This document shows, piece after piece, positions 53,938 through 63,304 of a DNA stretch of 64,000 nt. Numbering within the stretch: the stretch's first letter is position 1; each line of letters starts with the position of its first letter. The stretch lies in the NCBI GenBank assembly GCA_017619445.1, contig JAFZSI010000010.1:62001-126000 (forward strand), given 5' to 3'. The position numbers and the translations under genes are program-made. The DNA comes from Prevotella sp. (GTDB taxonomy: Bacteria; Bacteroidota; Bacteroidia; Bacteroidales; Bacteroidaceae). The notes under the pieces are model-generated. The model did not search any database, had not been told where the DNA came from, and saw only the letters and a list, made by a program, of their open reading frames with translations.

Positions 53938-55857
53938 ATGAAAAAACTTGTTCTATTTCTATTTGCAATGTTGATAAGCACCGCAACTTGGGCGGTGAAG
54001 GCATGGCCTTATCCTTTCGAAGTGACTCAGAGAGACGGAACGAAGGTGACGCTTGTAGGACACGGCGACGAGGACCTGAACTGGCTGACGACGACGGACG
54101 GAGTGCTGGTGGTGCGCGAAGAGTCTGGGTTTTATGTGGCTTCGGTTGACGCTGACGGCGAGCTGAAAGCCACGGACCAACTTGTGCACAACCTTGGTCA
54201 GCGTGACAGCGCGGAGCTACAGACAATCGCTGCGCAGGACATTGCCGGATTCAAGTCGAAGGCATCTTCATTGCGACATAAGGCGATGATGAAGCGCGAG
54301 CCTGTGAATGCCTCGGGCAAGGACGTGCGGCTGTTTCCTCACGAGGGCTCGCCAAAGGTATTGGTGATTCTGGCGCAGTTCAGCGACACCACGAAGGTGC
54401 CCATTTATGAGGATAACAAGCTGAAGGGTTTCCAGACGTACCAGGCAAATTTCGTTGACAGCAAGCCGAAGGAAGTGTTCGAGGAATACTTGAACGGCAC
54501 GGAACACCCGCTTCAGGCTTTGGGCGATGTGACGGAGGGCACGTTATCAAGCAACTGGGGGAGTGTGAGCTCCTACTTTAGCGACATGAGCTTTGGGCAG
54601 TTTACACCCCAATTTGACATCTACGGCCCAGTGACACTGCCGGACAAGCTGAGGACATACGGTGCGGGAAAGAGCGACGATATGAGCAAGTTTATTCCTG
54701 CGGCGTGCAAGGCTGCTAACGAGCAGTGCGAGGACCTTGACTTTGCGCAGTATGACGCTGATGGCGACGGCTACGTTGACCTGGTGTATGTTATCTATGC
54801 GGGCTACTCGGCCAGCTACTCCCAGAATGACCCTGTGTGCATCTGGCCCAAGTCGGGCAGCATCAGTAACTCCACGAAGTACGATGGCAAGATGATTTTC
54901 CGATATGGGGTGAACAGCGAGCTGAACGCATATCCAGGAGCCAGCTCCAGGCATGAATATAATATGAACGGCATTGGATTGTTCTGCCATGAGTTCAGCC
55001 ACACCATGGGCCTGCCCGACTTCTACCCTGCCCACAACACCGATGCACGCGTCAACAACCAAGCTCTGGAGGACTGGTCGCTGATGGACGGTGGCGAATA
55101 TGTGAACAACGGTTACGATCCTACGGCCTACACCGCTTGGGAGCGCGAGGCTTTTGGATGGATGGAGATTGAGACACTGACGGAATCGACCCAGAACATA
55201 GAAATGGCCACCATAGATGAGGGTGGCAAGGCTTACCGAATCAAGAACGATGCAGATGCGACCGGAAACGAGTATTATCTGCTGCAAAACATCCAGTTAC
55301 CTCGGGAAGGAAAAGGATGGAACAGAAAGATGTATGGCCACGGCTTGCTGGTGTTCCACGTGTATTACAACCCGAATTCGTTCAGCCTGTATTATAACAC
55401 AGTGAACGACACCAAGGAATCTCCGCGCATGACCATCGTGCCTGCCGACGGGGTGCTATTCACGTCGTATAACATTGACTACAAAACAGTATTTACCGCT
55501 GACTACCGTAGGCAGTTGGCTGGCGACCCCTTCCCAGGCACCAGCAGCGTGACCATGCTCAATGATGAGAGCGGCCTGATAAACTTCTCACCTTATATTT
55601 CTGAAAAGACTAACGAATCGGGAGTTAAACTGCTAAACAAGGCACTGACCAACATCCGTGAAGCTGACAACATCATCACGTTCGACTTCATTGCCAACTA
55701 TGAAGAGTATGTGACGGGTGTGAAAGAGATAATGAATGTCTCAGGCAGCACTGACAGCAGAATCTACACGCTCGACGGTGTGCTTATGGGCACTAAAAAA
55801 GATGAGCTGTCCAAGGGTATCTACATCATCGGAAAGAAGAAAGTGGTGGTGAAGTGA
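53938..55857 (+). CDS. secreted M6-family metalloprotease
   Basis: 639 residues. Signal peptide (about 1-19), pro-region (about 20-130), catalytic domain with the zinc motif HEFSH at 351-355 and downstream MGLPD giving the third ligand Asp361, as in immune-inhibitor-A-like M6 peptidases. A beta-rich region follows, and the C-terminal part (about 600-639; RIYTLDGVLMG, KGIYIIGKKKVVVK) looks like a type IX secretion sorting domain. It digests proteins outside the cell or at the cell surface; the substrate is unknown. Confidence 0.87.
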   Translation: MKKLVLFLFAMLISTATWAVKAWPYPFEVTQRDGTKVTLVGHGDEDLNWLTTTDGVLVVREESGFYVASVDADGELKATDQLVHNLGQRDSAELQTIAAQDIAGFKSKASSLRHKAMMKREPVNASGKDVRLFPHEGSPKVLVILAQFSDTTKVPIYEDNKLKGFQTYQANFVDSKPKEVFEEYLNGTEHPLQALGDVTEGTLSSNWGSVSSYFSDMSFGQFTPQFDIYGPVTLPDKLRTYGAGKSDDMSKFIPAACKAANEQCEDLDFAQYDADGDGYVDLVYVIYAGYSASYSQNDPVCIWPKSGSISNSTKYDGKMIFRYGVNSELNAYPGASSRHEYNMNGIGLFCHEFSHTMGLPDFYPAHNTDARVNNQALEDWSLMDGGEYVNNGYDPTAYTAWEREAFGWMEIETLTESTQNIEMATIDEGGKAYRIKNDADATGNEYYLLQNIQLPREGKGWNRKMYGHGLLVFHVYYNPNSFSLYYNTVNDTKESPRMTIVPADGVLFTSYNIDYKTVFTADYRRQLAGDPFPGTSSVTMLNDESGLINFSPYISEKTNESGVKLLNKALTNIREADNIITFDFIANYEEYVTGVKEIMNVSGSTDSRIYTLDGVLMGTKKDELSKGIYIIGKKKVVVK

Positions 55858-55901
55858 TTATGTGACTGATAATTGAGTCATCATAGACAACTGCATAATA
55901 C

Positions 55902-55940
55902 AAAAAGCGCACGTTTCAACCAATGAAACGTGCGCTTTTT
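55902..55940. terminator. bidirectional terminator between the M6 protease and rny
   Basis: AAAAAGCGCACGTTTC (55902-55917) and its complement (55925-55940); A-run and T-run on either side fit both convergent genes. Confidence 0.85.
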
Positions 55941-55959
55941 GTATTTCTATCAATGCAAC

Positions 55960-57492
55960 CTATTTGGCGTATGCTACGCTTCGGGTTTCACGGATAACGG
56001 TGATTTTCACCTGTCCCGGATAAGTCATTTCATTCTGAATCTTGGTTGCGATTTCGCCGCTGAGTGCCTCGGTCTCAGCGTCATCCATCTTGTCGGCACC
56101 GACAATGACACGAAGTTCGCGGCCAGCCTGAATGGCATAAGTCTTGGTTACACCAGGATAGCTCATCGCAATGGCTTCCAAGTCGTTAAGACGCTTAATG
56201 TATGCCTCAACTATCTCACGGCGGGCACCTGGGCGGGCACCACTGATGGCATCGCAAACCTGTACGATGGGAGCCAACAGCGTGTTCATATCCATTTCGT
56301 CGTGGTGAGCACCAATGGCATTGCAGATGTCGGGTTTCTCCTTGAATTTCTCTGCAATCTTGGCACCATAGAGAGCGTGTGGCAACTCGCTTTCCTCATC
56401 GGGCACCTTGCCGATGTCGTGCAACAGTCCGGCACGCTTTGCTTTCTTGGGGTTCAGACCCAGTTCGGAAGCCATGACGGCACATAGGTTGGCCGTTTCA
56501 CGGGCATGCTGAAGCAGGTTCTGGCCGTAGCTGGAACGATATTTCATCTTGCCGATGATGCGGATAAGCTCGGGGTGCAGGCCATGAATACCAAGGTCGA
56601 TGGCGGTGCGCTTGCCTGTTTCAATGATTTCGTTTTCAAGCTGTTTTTTCACCTTGGCCACCACTTCCTCGATGCGGGCGGGGTGGATGCGGCCGTCGGC
56701 AACAAGCTGATGGAGTGCCAGTCGGCAAACCTCGCGGCGTATGGGGTCGAAACCGCTGATGACGATGGCCTCGGGCGTGTCGTCAACCACGATTTCCACG
56801 CCAGCGGCAGCCTCTAAGGCTCGGATGTTGCGGCCTTCGCGACCGATGATGCGGCCTTTCACCTCGTCATTGTCAATGTGGAACACACTGACAGAGTTTT
56901 CGATAGCTGTCTCGGTGGCAACACGCTGAATGGTCTGAATGACAATTTTCTTGGCCTGCGCATTGGCATTGAGCTTGGCCTCGTCCATGATTTCGTTGAT
57001 GTAGCTGGCAGCGTCGGTACGGGCTTCGTCCTTTAGGCTTTCCACCAGTCGGTTTTTAGCTTCCTCAGCACTAAGTCCGGAGAGCTCTTCGAGCTTTGCG
57101 CGCTCTTGGTTTTGCATTTTCTCCAACTCATCGTGCTTAATCTGGAGCAGTTTCTTCTCATTGTCAACGCGCTGTTGCTGCTGCTCTATGTCCTGCTTGC
57201 GGCGTCCCAATTCCTCCTGTCGCTGATTGAGGCTTATCTCGCGCTGTTTCAGTCGGTTTTCGCTTTGCTGGATTTTGGAGTTGCGCTGCTGTACCTCTTT
57301 TTCGAGCTCTGCCTTTTTGTTGAGGAACTTCTCCTTTACCTCAAGCAGTTTCTTTTCTTTCAACACTTCTGCCTCTTTTCCGGCAGCATCAATCATTTCG
57401 TTGTATTTTCCCTTGATTACATATCTGAAAATCAAGTATCCGATAGCTCCGCCCACAACGAGCGCAGCCACCGCAATAATCACATATATCAT
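55960..57492 (-). CDS. rny: ribonuclease Y
   Basis: 510 residues. One N-terminal transmembrane helix (about 3-22), a long coiled-coil (about 25-190), a KH domain (about 205-265; [15 protein letters not shown]) and an HD domain (about 325-420; [12 protein letters not shown]) with the metal-binding His-Asp. The membrane-tethered enzyme starts mRNA decay by endonucleolytic cuts. It is the last gene of a leftward group with zapA and a small coiled-coil protein. Confidence 0.95.
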   Translation of the reverse strand: MIYVIIAVAALVVGGAIGYLIFRYVIKGKYNEMIDAAGKEAEVLKEKKLLEVKEKFLNKKAELEKEVQQRNSKIQQSENRLKQREISLNQRQEELGRRKQDIEQQQQRVDNEKKLLQIKHDELEKMQNQERAKLEELSGLSAEEAKNRLVESLKDEARTDAASYINEIMDEAKLNANAQAKKIVIQTIQRVATETAIENSVSVFHIDNDEVKGRIIGREGRNIRALEAAAGVEIVVDDTPEAIVISGFDPIRREVCRLALHQLVADGRIHPARIEEVVAKVKKQLENEIIETGKRTAIDLGIHGLHPELIRIIGKMKYRSSYGQNLLQHARETANLCAVMASELGLNPKKAKRAGLLHDIGKVPDEESELPHALYGAKIAEKFKEKPDICNAIGAHHDEMDMNTLLAPIVQVCDAISGARPGARREIVEAYIKRLNDLEAIAMSYPGVTKTYAIQAGRELRVIVGADKMDDAETEALSGEIATKIQNEMTYPGQVKITVIRETRSVAYAK

Positions 57493-57527
57493 TTAATAAG
57501 TATAAAAAGTTAAATAATTAAATATTC

Positions 57528-57827
57528 TCATTTCAGTGTTTCCTCTATCTCACCGGTGAGTTTCTTGAGAATATCTTCATACGGAGTCGTGTCGTTGCGC
57601 TTGTCGCCGCGTTCGGCTTTAAGCGCAATGACGAGCATGGCAGAATAGAGTATTTGCTTTTCACTCATTTTGCCTTTGTACGATTTTGCGTATGTATTGA
57701 CGGTGCTATTGATAAGCGTTGCAGCCCTTCGATAGACTTCTTCATCCTCTCGCGCCACGCGGAAGGACATGTCGGTATCATAGAGATGCAATCTTATCTG
57801 TAGCTTGTTGTTCTCGTTTGGCATCAC
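57528..57827 (-). CDS. zapA: cell division protein ZapA
   Basis: 99 residues, usual size. The N-terminal beta part (LQIRLHLYDTDMSFRVARE) and the helical rest fit ZapA, a cytoplasmic protein that cross-links FtsZ filaments at the division ring. It lies between the 97-residue coiled-coil gene and rny, an order I recall from other Bacteroidales. Confidence 0.82.
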   Translation of the reverse strand: MMPNENNKLQIRLHLYDTDMSFRVAREDEEVYRRAATLINSTVNTYAKSYKGKMSEKQILYSAMLVIALKAERGDKRNDTTPYEDILKKLTGEIEETLK

Positions 57828-57841
57828 TTCGGTGTTTAGGT

Positions 57842-58135
57842 TTACTTGTCACTCAACAATGTGATACATTTGTTTACTTCCCTGATGAGTTTGGCCAACC
57901 GTTTTTGTGCTGCTTCGTGGTCACCGTCGGTGATTTCGAGCATTTTGGCCATTTTCAGGGCGTTGTAATCGTTTTGCACCTGAGCGAGCTGCGCCTGCAG
58001 TTGCTTGATTTCGGCATCGCGCTGATCCACCAGTGCATACAGGTCGTTGTTCTCCTTTTTCGTTTCGTTGAATTGGAGAATGAGCTGCCGCACACGGGTA
58101 GTAAACAGCGTTATTGTTTTCTCAGTTGCATCCAT
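57842..58135 (-). CDS. small coiled-coil protein, ZapB-like by context
   Basis: 97 residues, predominantly one long amphipathic coiled-coil (FNETKKENNDLYALVDQRDA, EIKQLQAQLAQVQNDY). No enzyme motif. Size, coiled-coil nature and place 14 nt upstream of zapA suggest a cell-division partner, but sequence similarity to ZapB is not demonstrated. It is the first gene of the group and has a strong promoter. Confidence 0.65.
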   Translation of the reverse strand: MDATEKTITLFTTRVRQLILQFNETKKENNDLYALVDQRDAEIKQLQAQLAQVQNDYNALKMAKMLEITDGDHEAAQKRLAKLIREVNKCITLLSDK

Positions 58136-58154
58136 AGCGATTACAATTTGGCGA

Positions 58155-58185
58155 CAAATTTAGCAAAAACTTTTTAAATCACAAA
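58155..58185 (-). promoter_or_regulatory. promoter of the zapA-rny operon
   Basis: On the minus strand: TTTG (58182-58185), a 19-nt spacer, TAAATTTG (58155-58162), 20 nt before the ATG at 58135. Confidence 0.75.
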
Positions 58186-58313
58186 ATATTTTGCTCATTT
58201 ATTGTCGTTTACATGGCTCAATTAGAGTTTTTAAACGGCTGAAAACGATTTTTTGTTGCGCCTTGAGCCGCAAAAGGTTGCCACATGAGCCTTTGGCATC
58301 GGCAACTGTCAGT

Positions 58314-58937
58314 TCATTCGTTCTGTTTCGGCTTGGGTTCTTTTTTGGCCAGCATGACCACCTGATAGACGAAATCGGTAATCCATTTCTGCGAGAATCC
58401 CAGACGGTTGTTATACTGTCGCACGGCGGCCACAGTTTTCATCACACCCGCGTCTTTGTAATCGTTTTTGGAAAAAATGTCGTTGATGGTTTTCTCTGTC
58501 ATCGTGTAGAGAGCCTTTTTGAAGAAGCCCGGCAGACGGAGTTTAAACTTCATCAGGTTGCCCGTGAGCATCATCAGGTCTTGCGAAAAGCCCTGGAACT
58601 GAACCATATACACCTGCACGTCCTGAATTTTACGGCAGTTCTTGCGAATGCTCTGGTCAATCTCCTTGAAGAAATCGTCGCTGGTGTTGTAGAGTTTTTG
58701 CAACATCTTCTTGCAGTGGTTGCGCTCACCCACGCCGAGCTTGTTGTTCACGGTGGGCACGTGCAGCGTCTGCTTGTAAGTGCGCAAGTCGGGCAGCATG
58801 GCCAGGTTGGTGATGCCAAGCTGCTGGGCGAGCACCGACTGGAAATAAACCCTGACGAGGGTCATATAGTCTTCCATGCCGCCGATTTTATGTTCTTCAG
58901 CCGATTTCTTTCCAAACAATTTTGATAAAAATCCCAT
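58314..58937 (-). CDS. conserved protein of unknown function
   Basis: 207 residues, soluble, mostly helical and basic, beginning MGFLSKLFGKK, which may form an amphipathic membrane-associating helix. I recognise it only as a conserved Bacteroidales-type hypothetical. No catalytic motif is seen. Leftward, with its own promoter at 58971. About 180 nt separate it from the zapA-rny operon; that gap has little besides the promoter of the latter and a weak inverted repeat (GTTGCC...GGCAAC). Confidence 0.6.
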   Translation of the reverse strand: MGFLSKLFGKKSAEEHKIGGMEDYMTLVRVYFQSVLAQQLGITNLAMLPDLRTYKQTLHVPTVNNKLGVGERNHCKKMLQKLYNTSDDFFKEIDQSIRKNCRKIQDVQVYMVQFQGFSQDLMMLTGNLMKFKLRLPGFFKKALYTMTEKTINDIFSKNDYKDAGVMKTVAAVRQYNNRLGFSQKWITDFVYQVVMLAKKEPKPKQNE

Positions 58938-58970
58938 AATTCTAAAATGCTAAATATTCGTTTCGTTGTG

Positions 58971-58978
58971 CAAAGGTA
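58971..58978 (-). promoter_or_regulatory. -7 box of the unknown protein gene
   Basis: It reads TACCTTTG on the minus strand, 34 nt upstream of the ATG. Confidence 0.55.
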
Positions 58979-59012
58979 CGGCATTTTTTCCACTTATCAA
59001 TCTTTTTATATC

Positions 59013-59157
59013 AAATTTTCTAGAAAATGTGACAACAAAGCATCGCTTTACAAACGCAAAGTGTAGGTTTACGAACACAAAGTGCAGGTTTACAAACGCA
59101 AAGTGCAGGTTTACGAACGTAAAGCAATGGTTTACTACTGAATTTTCTAGAAAATTT
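59013..59157. repeat. 21-bp tandem units between two TTTTCTAGAAAA palindromes (locus F)
   Basis: Palindromes ATTTTCTAGAAAAT at 59015-59028 and 59142-59155, 127 bp apart. Between them are five 21-bp-register units, mostly CAAAGTGYAGG followed by TTTACRAACG. The spacing equals the 85 bp of loci A and C plus two 21-bp units. It fills most of the 58938-59294 gap. Confidence 0.88.
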
Positions 59158-59266
59158 GGCTCCAACGCTGTGGTGTTGTGTTGGCCGTGGGCGTTTTTAA
59201 GTGTGTAGATTGCTGAAAAAGCGTAAAAAAACAACATTAATAATAGGTAGATTCAAATAATATTGC

Positions 59267-59274
59267 TACCTTTG
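59267..59274 (+). promoter_or_regulatory. -7 box of rmlA
   Basis: TACCTTTG, 20 nt upstream of the ATG at 59295. Confidence 0.6.
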
Positions 59275-59294
59275 CACAAAATTTTGCAAAATAG

Positions 59295-60164
59295 ATGAAA
59301 GGTATTGTTTTGGCAGGCGGTTCCGGAACCCGCCTCTACCCCATTACTAAAGGCATCAGCAAGCAGCTGATACCCATTTACGACAAGCCGATGATATACT
59401 ATCCGATATCGGTGTTGATGTTGGCTGGTATCAGGGAAATACTTATCATTTCCACTCCGCACGACCTGCCGGGTTTCCGCCGCCTTTTGGGCGACGGCAG
59501 CGAACTGGGCGTCAGGTTCGAGTATGCTGAGCAGCCCTCACCCGACGGGCTGGCACAGGCATTCATCATTGGAGAGCAGTTTGTGGGCGACGACAGCGTG
59601 TGCCTAGTGTTGGGCGACAACATTTTTCATGGCGCAGGCTTCACCGGTCTGCTGCGTCAGGCTGTGGCCGATGCAAGCGAGGAGAAAGCCACCGTGTTTG
59701 GTTACTGGGTGAGCGACCCGGAACGCTATGGCGTAGCCGAGTTCGATGCCGAGGGTAACTGCCTGAGTATTGAGGAAAAGCCCGCTGAGCCAAAGAGCAA
59801 TTACGCCGTGGTGGGACTCTATTTCTATCCCAACAGCGTGGTGGAAATAGCCAAGCACATCAAGCCCAGCGCACGTGGCGAACTCGAGATTACCACCGTC
59901 AACCAGGAGTATCTGAAGCGCAACGAGCTGAAAGTGCAGACTTTCAAACGCGGATTCGCGTGGCTTGACACGGGCACTCACGACAGTCTGTCGGAAGCCA
60001 GCACCTTTATTGAGGTGATTGAGAAACGGCAGGGGCTGAAAATAGCCTGTTTAGAGGAAATTGCCTTTAAGCGCGGATGGATTACGAAAGAACAAGTGAG
60101 AGAACAGGCTCAGCCCATGGCCAAGAACGACTACGGCAAATACCTGCTGAGAATCTCAGAGTGA
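59295..60164 (+). CDS. rmlA: glucose-1-phosphate thymidylyltransferase
   Basis: 289 residues. The nucleotide-binding signature [11 protein letters not shown] lies at the N-terminus, with [16 protein letters not shown] right behind it; GDNIFHG and [17 protein letters not shown] are typical of RmlA/RfbA. It makes dTDP-glucose from dTTP and glucose-1-phosphate, the first step to dTDP-rhamnose and other deoxysugars. It opens a rightward run with the Wzc-type kinase, so it belongs to polysaccharide synthesis. The rest of the dTDP-rhamnose genes are not in the window. Confidence 0.95.
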   Translation: MKGIVLAGGSGTRLYPITKGISKQLIPIYDKPMIYYPISVLMLAGIREILIISTPHDLPGFRRLLGDGSELGVRFEYAEQPSPDGLAQAFIIGEQFVGDDSVCLVLGDNIFHGAGFTGLLRQAVADASEEKATVFGYWVSDPERYGVAEFDAEGNCLSIEEKPAEPKSNYAVVGLYFYPNSVVEIAKHIKPSARGELEITTVNQEYLKRNELKVQTFKRGFAWLDTGTHDSLSEASTFIEVIEKRQGLKIACLEEIAFKRGWITKEQVREQAQPMAKNDYGKYLLRISE

Positions 60165-60242
60165 CAACCGCAGAACAGAACATCTATAGGAACCGCATAA
60201 GACCTATAAAAAAAATAATAACAACAATAATAAATAAAAGAA

Positions 60243-62780
60243 ATGGAAGAAAACAAAACCCAAAACCTGGAATTGGAGAACATCCAGGAAGAAGACGAGA
60301 AATCGTTTTTTGACCTACAAGCCATTCTGATGACGCTGGTGCTGAACTGGAAATGGTTCGTACTCTCCGTGCTCTTGTGCCTGGGATTGGCATTCCTCTA
60401 TCTGCGCTACGCCACGCCCATCTATCAGGCGACGGCCAAGCTGCTCATTAAGGACGAGAACAACAGTAGCCGCGCCCGCAGTTCTATCGACATGACCAAC
60501 CTCGGTATGATTACCAACAACTATGGTATCGACAACGAGATGGAAATTCTGGCCTCGCGCTCATTGGCCACGCAGGCCGTGCGCGACCTGAAACTGTATG
60601 TAACCTATAAGTCTGAGGGCAATGTTGTTGACAAACTCATGTACAAGAACCAGCCTGTGAGCGTTGATGTGGACCGCATTCACGTTGAAAGACTCACAAC
60701 GCCCATTCAGCTGCGCATTGAAAAGGAGAAAGCAGGCTATCATGTGACGGGAAGCTACTATGTGCCGCTGGCCAACGGCGGACAGCGCGGCCCGTACATG
60801 ATTGACAAGACCTTCAACACCCTGCCTAACACCATCGGAACAGGTGCCGGTGTGATTTATTTCACAGCCAACACCTCCAAGCCCATGGCTAACGGCGATG
60901 CCGAACTGGTTACCGTTCAGTCGCCTACGACAGCCGCTTATAAGTATGCTGGCGGTCTGAGTGTGTCGCAGTCATCGAAGACTACCTCTATTGCCCGTCT
61001 TATCTTCACCGACGAGATTCCCCAGCGTGCCGCCGACTATCTGAAGCAGCTGGCCGTGGTGTATAACCGTCAGGCCAACGAGGACAAGAACCAGGTGGCC
61101 ATCCGCACGGAGGAGTTCATCAACAGCCGTCTGGAGAAAATCAACAACGAGCTGGGTTCTACCGAAGGAGCCATCGAGAGCTACAAAAAGCAGAACCGCA
61201 TGGTGGAGCTGCGCATCAATGCTCAGCAGGCAGTGGGTAACACCAACGAATTTGAACAGCGACTGGCTGACGCCAGCACACAGATTCAGCTGCTCAACAG
61301 CCTGAGCCAGGAAGTTGACAATCCCGTGAACAAATACCAGCTGTTGCCTGCCAACATCGGTATTCAGGACGGTGCAGCCACCTCGCTCATCAACAAGTAC
61401 AACGAGATTGTGATGGAGCGCAACCGTCTGCTCCGCTCTGCCGCAGAGAACAGCCCCACGGTCACACCGCTTACCGCCCAGTTGGAATCTCTCAGCAGTT
61501 CTATCCGTCAGGCCCTGAACCAGGCTCGCCGCGGTCTGGAAATCCGCCGCAGCAGCATTGCCTCGCAGGTGGGTAAGTACAGCAGCCAGATAGCTCAGAC
61601 ACCTGAGCAGGAGCGCATCCTGACACAGATTGGACGTCAGCAGGAAGTTAAATCAGGCCTTTACCTCATGCTGTTGCAGAAACGTGAGGAGAACTCCATT
61701 TCATTGGCAGCCACTGCCGACAAAGGAAAACTTATCGACAACCCACAGATGTTAGGACAAATCAGCCCGAAACGCCAGATTATCCTGCTCATCGCTCTGA
61801 TCGTAGGTCTGCTTATTCCCGCTCTGATTCTGTTCCTTGTTAAATTCCTCAACTACCGCATCGAAGGTCATGACGATGTGGCTCGTCTCACTCGTCTGCC
61901 CATCATTGCCGACGTACCGGTGGCCAGCGAGACAGCCAAGACCAAGGCCGACATTGTGGTGCACGAGAACACCAACAACCAGATGGAGGAGGTGTTCCGC
62001 TCCATGCGTACCAATGTCAACTTCATGCTGAAAGAACACCAGAAAGTCATTATGTTCACCTCTTCAACCTCGGGTGAAGGTAAGACGTTCAACGCAGCCA
62101 ACCTTGCAGTCAGTTATGCGCTGCTCGGAAAGCGCGTGGTGCTGCTTGGTCTTGATATCCGTAAGCCTCGACTGGCAGAGCTGTTTGAGATTGACGACCA
62201 CAACCACGGTATCACACCGCTGTTGGCATTGGACGAGCCTACATGGGCCGACGTCAATTCTCAGATTCTGAGTTCAGGCGTACACGCCAACCTCGACCTG
62301 CTGCTGGCTGGACCTATCCCGCCCAACCCGTCAGAGTTGGTTGAGCGTCCGTCGCTTGATAAGGTCATTGAGCTGCTCAAGGAGAAATACGACTACGTGC
62401 TCATCGATACCGCTCCTGTCGGACTGGTTACCGATACGCTGCAGATTGGACGTATTGCCGATGCCACTATCTTCATGTGCCGTGCCGACTACACGCCGAA
62501 GTCTAACTTTGGACTCATCAACAATCTCGGCCAGTCGCAGAAACTTCCCAACATCGCCATTGTCATCAACGGTATCGACATGTCGAAAAAGAAGTATGGC
62601 TACTACTATGGCTACGGCAAGTATGGACGCTATGCACAGTACGGCTATGGTCGTTATGGCAAGTATGGCTATGGTTATGGTCGTTACGGTTATGGAAGCG
62701 TTTATGGCGGTTATGGTTACGGCAACTATCGCAAGAGTAACTATGGCAACAAGAACGATGACTCAATCAAACTGAAGTAA
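60243..62780 (+). CDS. Wzc-type polysaccharide co-polymerase/tyrosine kinase
   Basis: 845 residues. N-terminal Wzz domain with a transmembrane helix at about 33-55, long periplasmic coiled-coil (about 280-470), second membrane helix near 515-535, and a cytoplasmic BY-kinase with Walker A SGEGKT (Lys614), Walker A' LLGLDIRKP and Walker B VLIDTAP. The C-terminal tail holds over twenty tyrosines in YGYGRYGKYG-like repeats (about 780-830), the autophosphorylation cluster. Such proteins control chain length and export of capsule or exopolysaccharide. No separate phosphatase gene is visible nearby. Confidence 0.93.
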   Translation: MEENKTQNLELENIQEEDEKSFFDLQAILMTLVLNWKWFVLSVLLCLGLAFLYLRYATPIYQATAKLLIKDENNSSRARSSIDMTNLGMITNNYGIDNEMEILASRSLATQAVRDLKLYVTYKSEGNVVDKLMYKNQPVSVDVDRIHVERLTTPIQLRIEKEKAGYHVTGSYYVPLANGGQRGPYMIDKTFNTLPNTIGTGAGVIYFTANTSKPMANGDAELVTVQSPTTAAYKYAGGLSVSQSSKTTSIARLIFTDEIPQRAADYLKQLAVVYNRQANEDKNQVAIRTEEFINSRLEKINNELGSTEGAIESYKKQNRMVELRINAQQAVGNTNEFEQRLADASTQIQLLNSLSQEVDNPVNKYQLLPANIGIQDGAATSLINKYNEIVMERNRLLRSAAENSPTVTPLTAQLESLSSSIRQALNQARRGLEIRRSSIASQVGKYSSQIAQTPEQERILTQIGRQQEVKSGLYLMLLQKREENSISLAATADKGKLIDNPQMLGQISPKRQIILLIALIVGLLIPALILFLVKFLNYRIEGHDDVARLTRLPIIADVPVASETAKTKADIVVHENTNNQMEEVFRSMRTNVNFMLKEHQKVIMFTSSTSGEGKTFNAANLAVSYALLGKRVVLLGLDIRKPRLAELFEIDDHNHGITPLLALDEPTWADVNSQILSSGVHANLDLLLAGPIPPNPSELVERPSLDKVIELLKEKYDYVLIDTAPVGLVTDTLQIGRIADATIFMCRADYTPKSNFGLINNLGQSQKLPNIAIVINGIDMSKKKYGYYYGYGKYGRYAQYGYGRYGKYGYGYGRYGYGSVYGGYGYGNYRKSNYGNKNDDSIKLK

Positions 62781-62784
62781 GCTC

Positions 62785-63222
62785 ATGACAATCGCAGTAG
62801 ATTTCGACGGAACAATCGTCGAACATGAGTATCCAAATATCGGTCGCGAAATACCTTTCGCGACCGATACTTTAAAAATGCTCATCAAAGATCACCACAA
62901 GCTCATCCTTTGGTCATGCCGTGAGGATCAGCTGTTGGAAGATGCCATCAACTGGTGCCGTGAGCGTGGTGTGGAGTTTTATGCCGTCAACAAGGACTTT
63001 CCTGAAGAGAAAGTGGAATACAACAACCACTTTACCCGTAAGTTGAAAGTCGATATGTTTATTGATGACCGCAACGTAGGTGGACTGCCCGACTGGGGTG
63101 TCATCTACGATATGGTAACCCACAAAAAGAACTACCGACAAGTCATTGAGGAAGCACGCCGGGCAAGCCGCGGCGAAGCCTCAGAGGAGCAAAAACAAAA
63201 GAAGCGTTGGTGGCAATTTTAG
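62785..63222 (+). CDS. HAD-like small hydrolase (BT0820-like)
   Basis: 145 residues. It starts MTIAVDFDGTIVEHEYP with the HAD nucleophile motif DFDGT (Asp7, Asp9), followed by LILWSCRED and FIDDRNVGG in positions of HAD motifs II and IV. The cap is absent. Substrate unknown. It is 4 nt behind the Wzc-type gene and thus cotranscribed. A perfect 14-bp hairpin lies within the early coding part (62838-62869). The C-terminus is basic (KQKKRWWQF). Confidence 0.72.
   Translation: MTIAVDFDGTIVEHEYPNIGREIPFATDTLKMLIKDHHKLILWSCREDQLLEDAINWCRERGVEFYAVNKDFPEEKVEYNNHFTRKLKVDMFIDDRNVGGLPDWGVIYDMVTHKKNYRQVIEEARRASRGEASEEQKQKKRWWQF
62838..62869. repeat. strong hairpin inside the HAD-like gene
   Basis: TATCGGTCGCGAA (62838-62850) pairs perfectly with TTCGCGACCGATA (62857-62869); one further A-T pair leaves the tetraloop TACC. 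Confidence 0.85.
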
Positions 63223-63245
63223 CCCCAGCGCTTCTTCGCTTTTTG
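63199..63245 (+). terminator. terminator overlapping the stop of the HAD-like gene
   Basis: AAGAAGCG (63199-63206) pairs with CGCTTCTT (63229-63236) with further pairs inside; CGCTTTTT follows. The stop codon is in the loop. Confidence 0.75.
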
Positions 63246-63304
63246 ATATTTTGACTCTAACTTCTTCCCAACTCTTCTCTACTTCTCTCCTTCTCTTCTC
63301 AACA

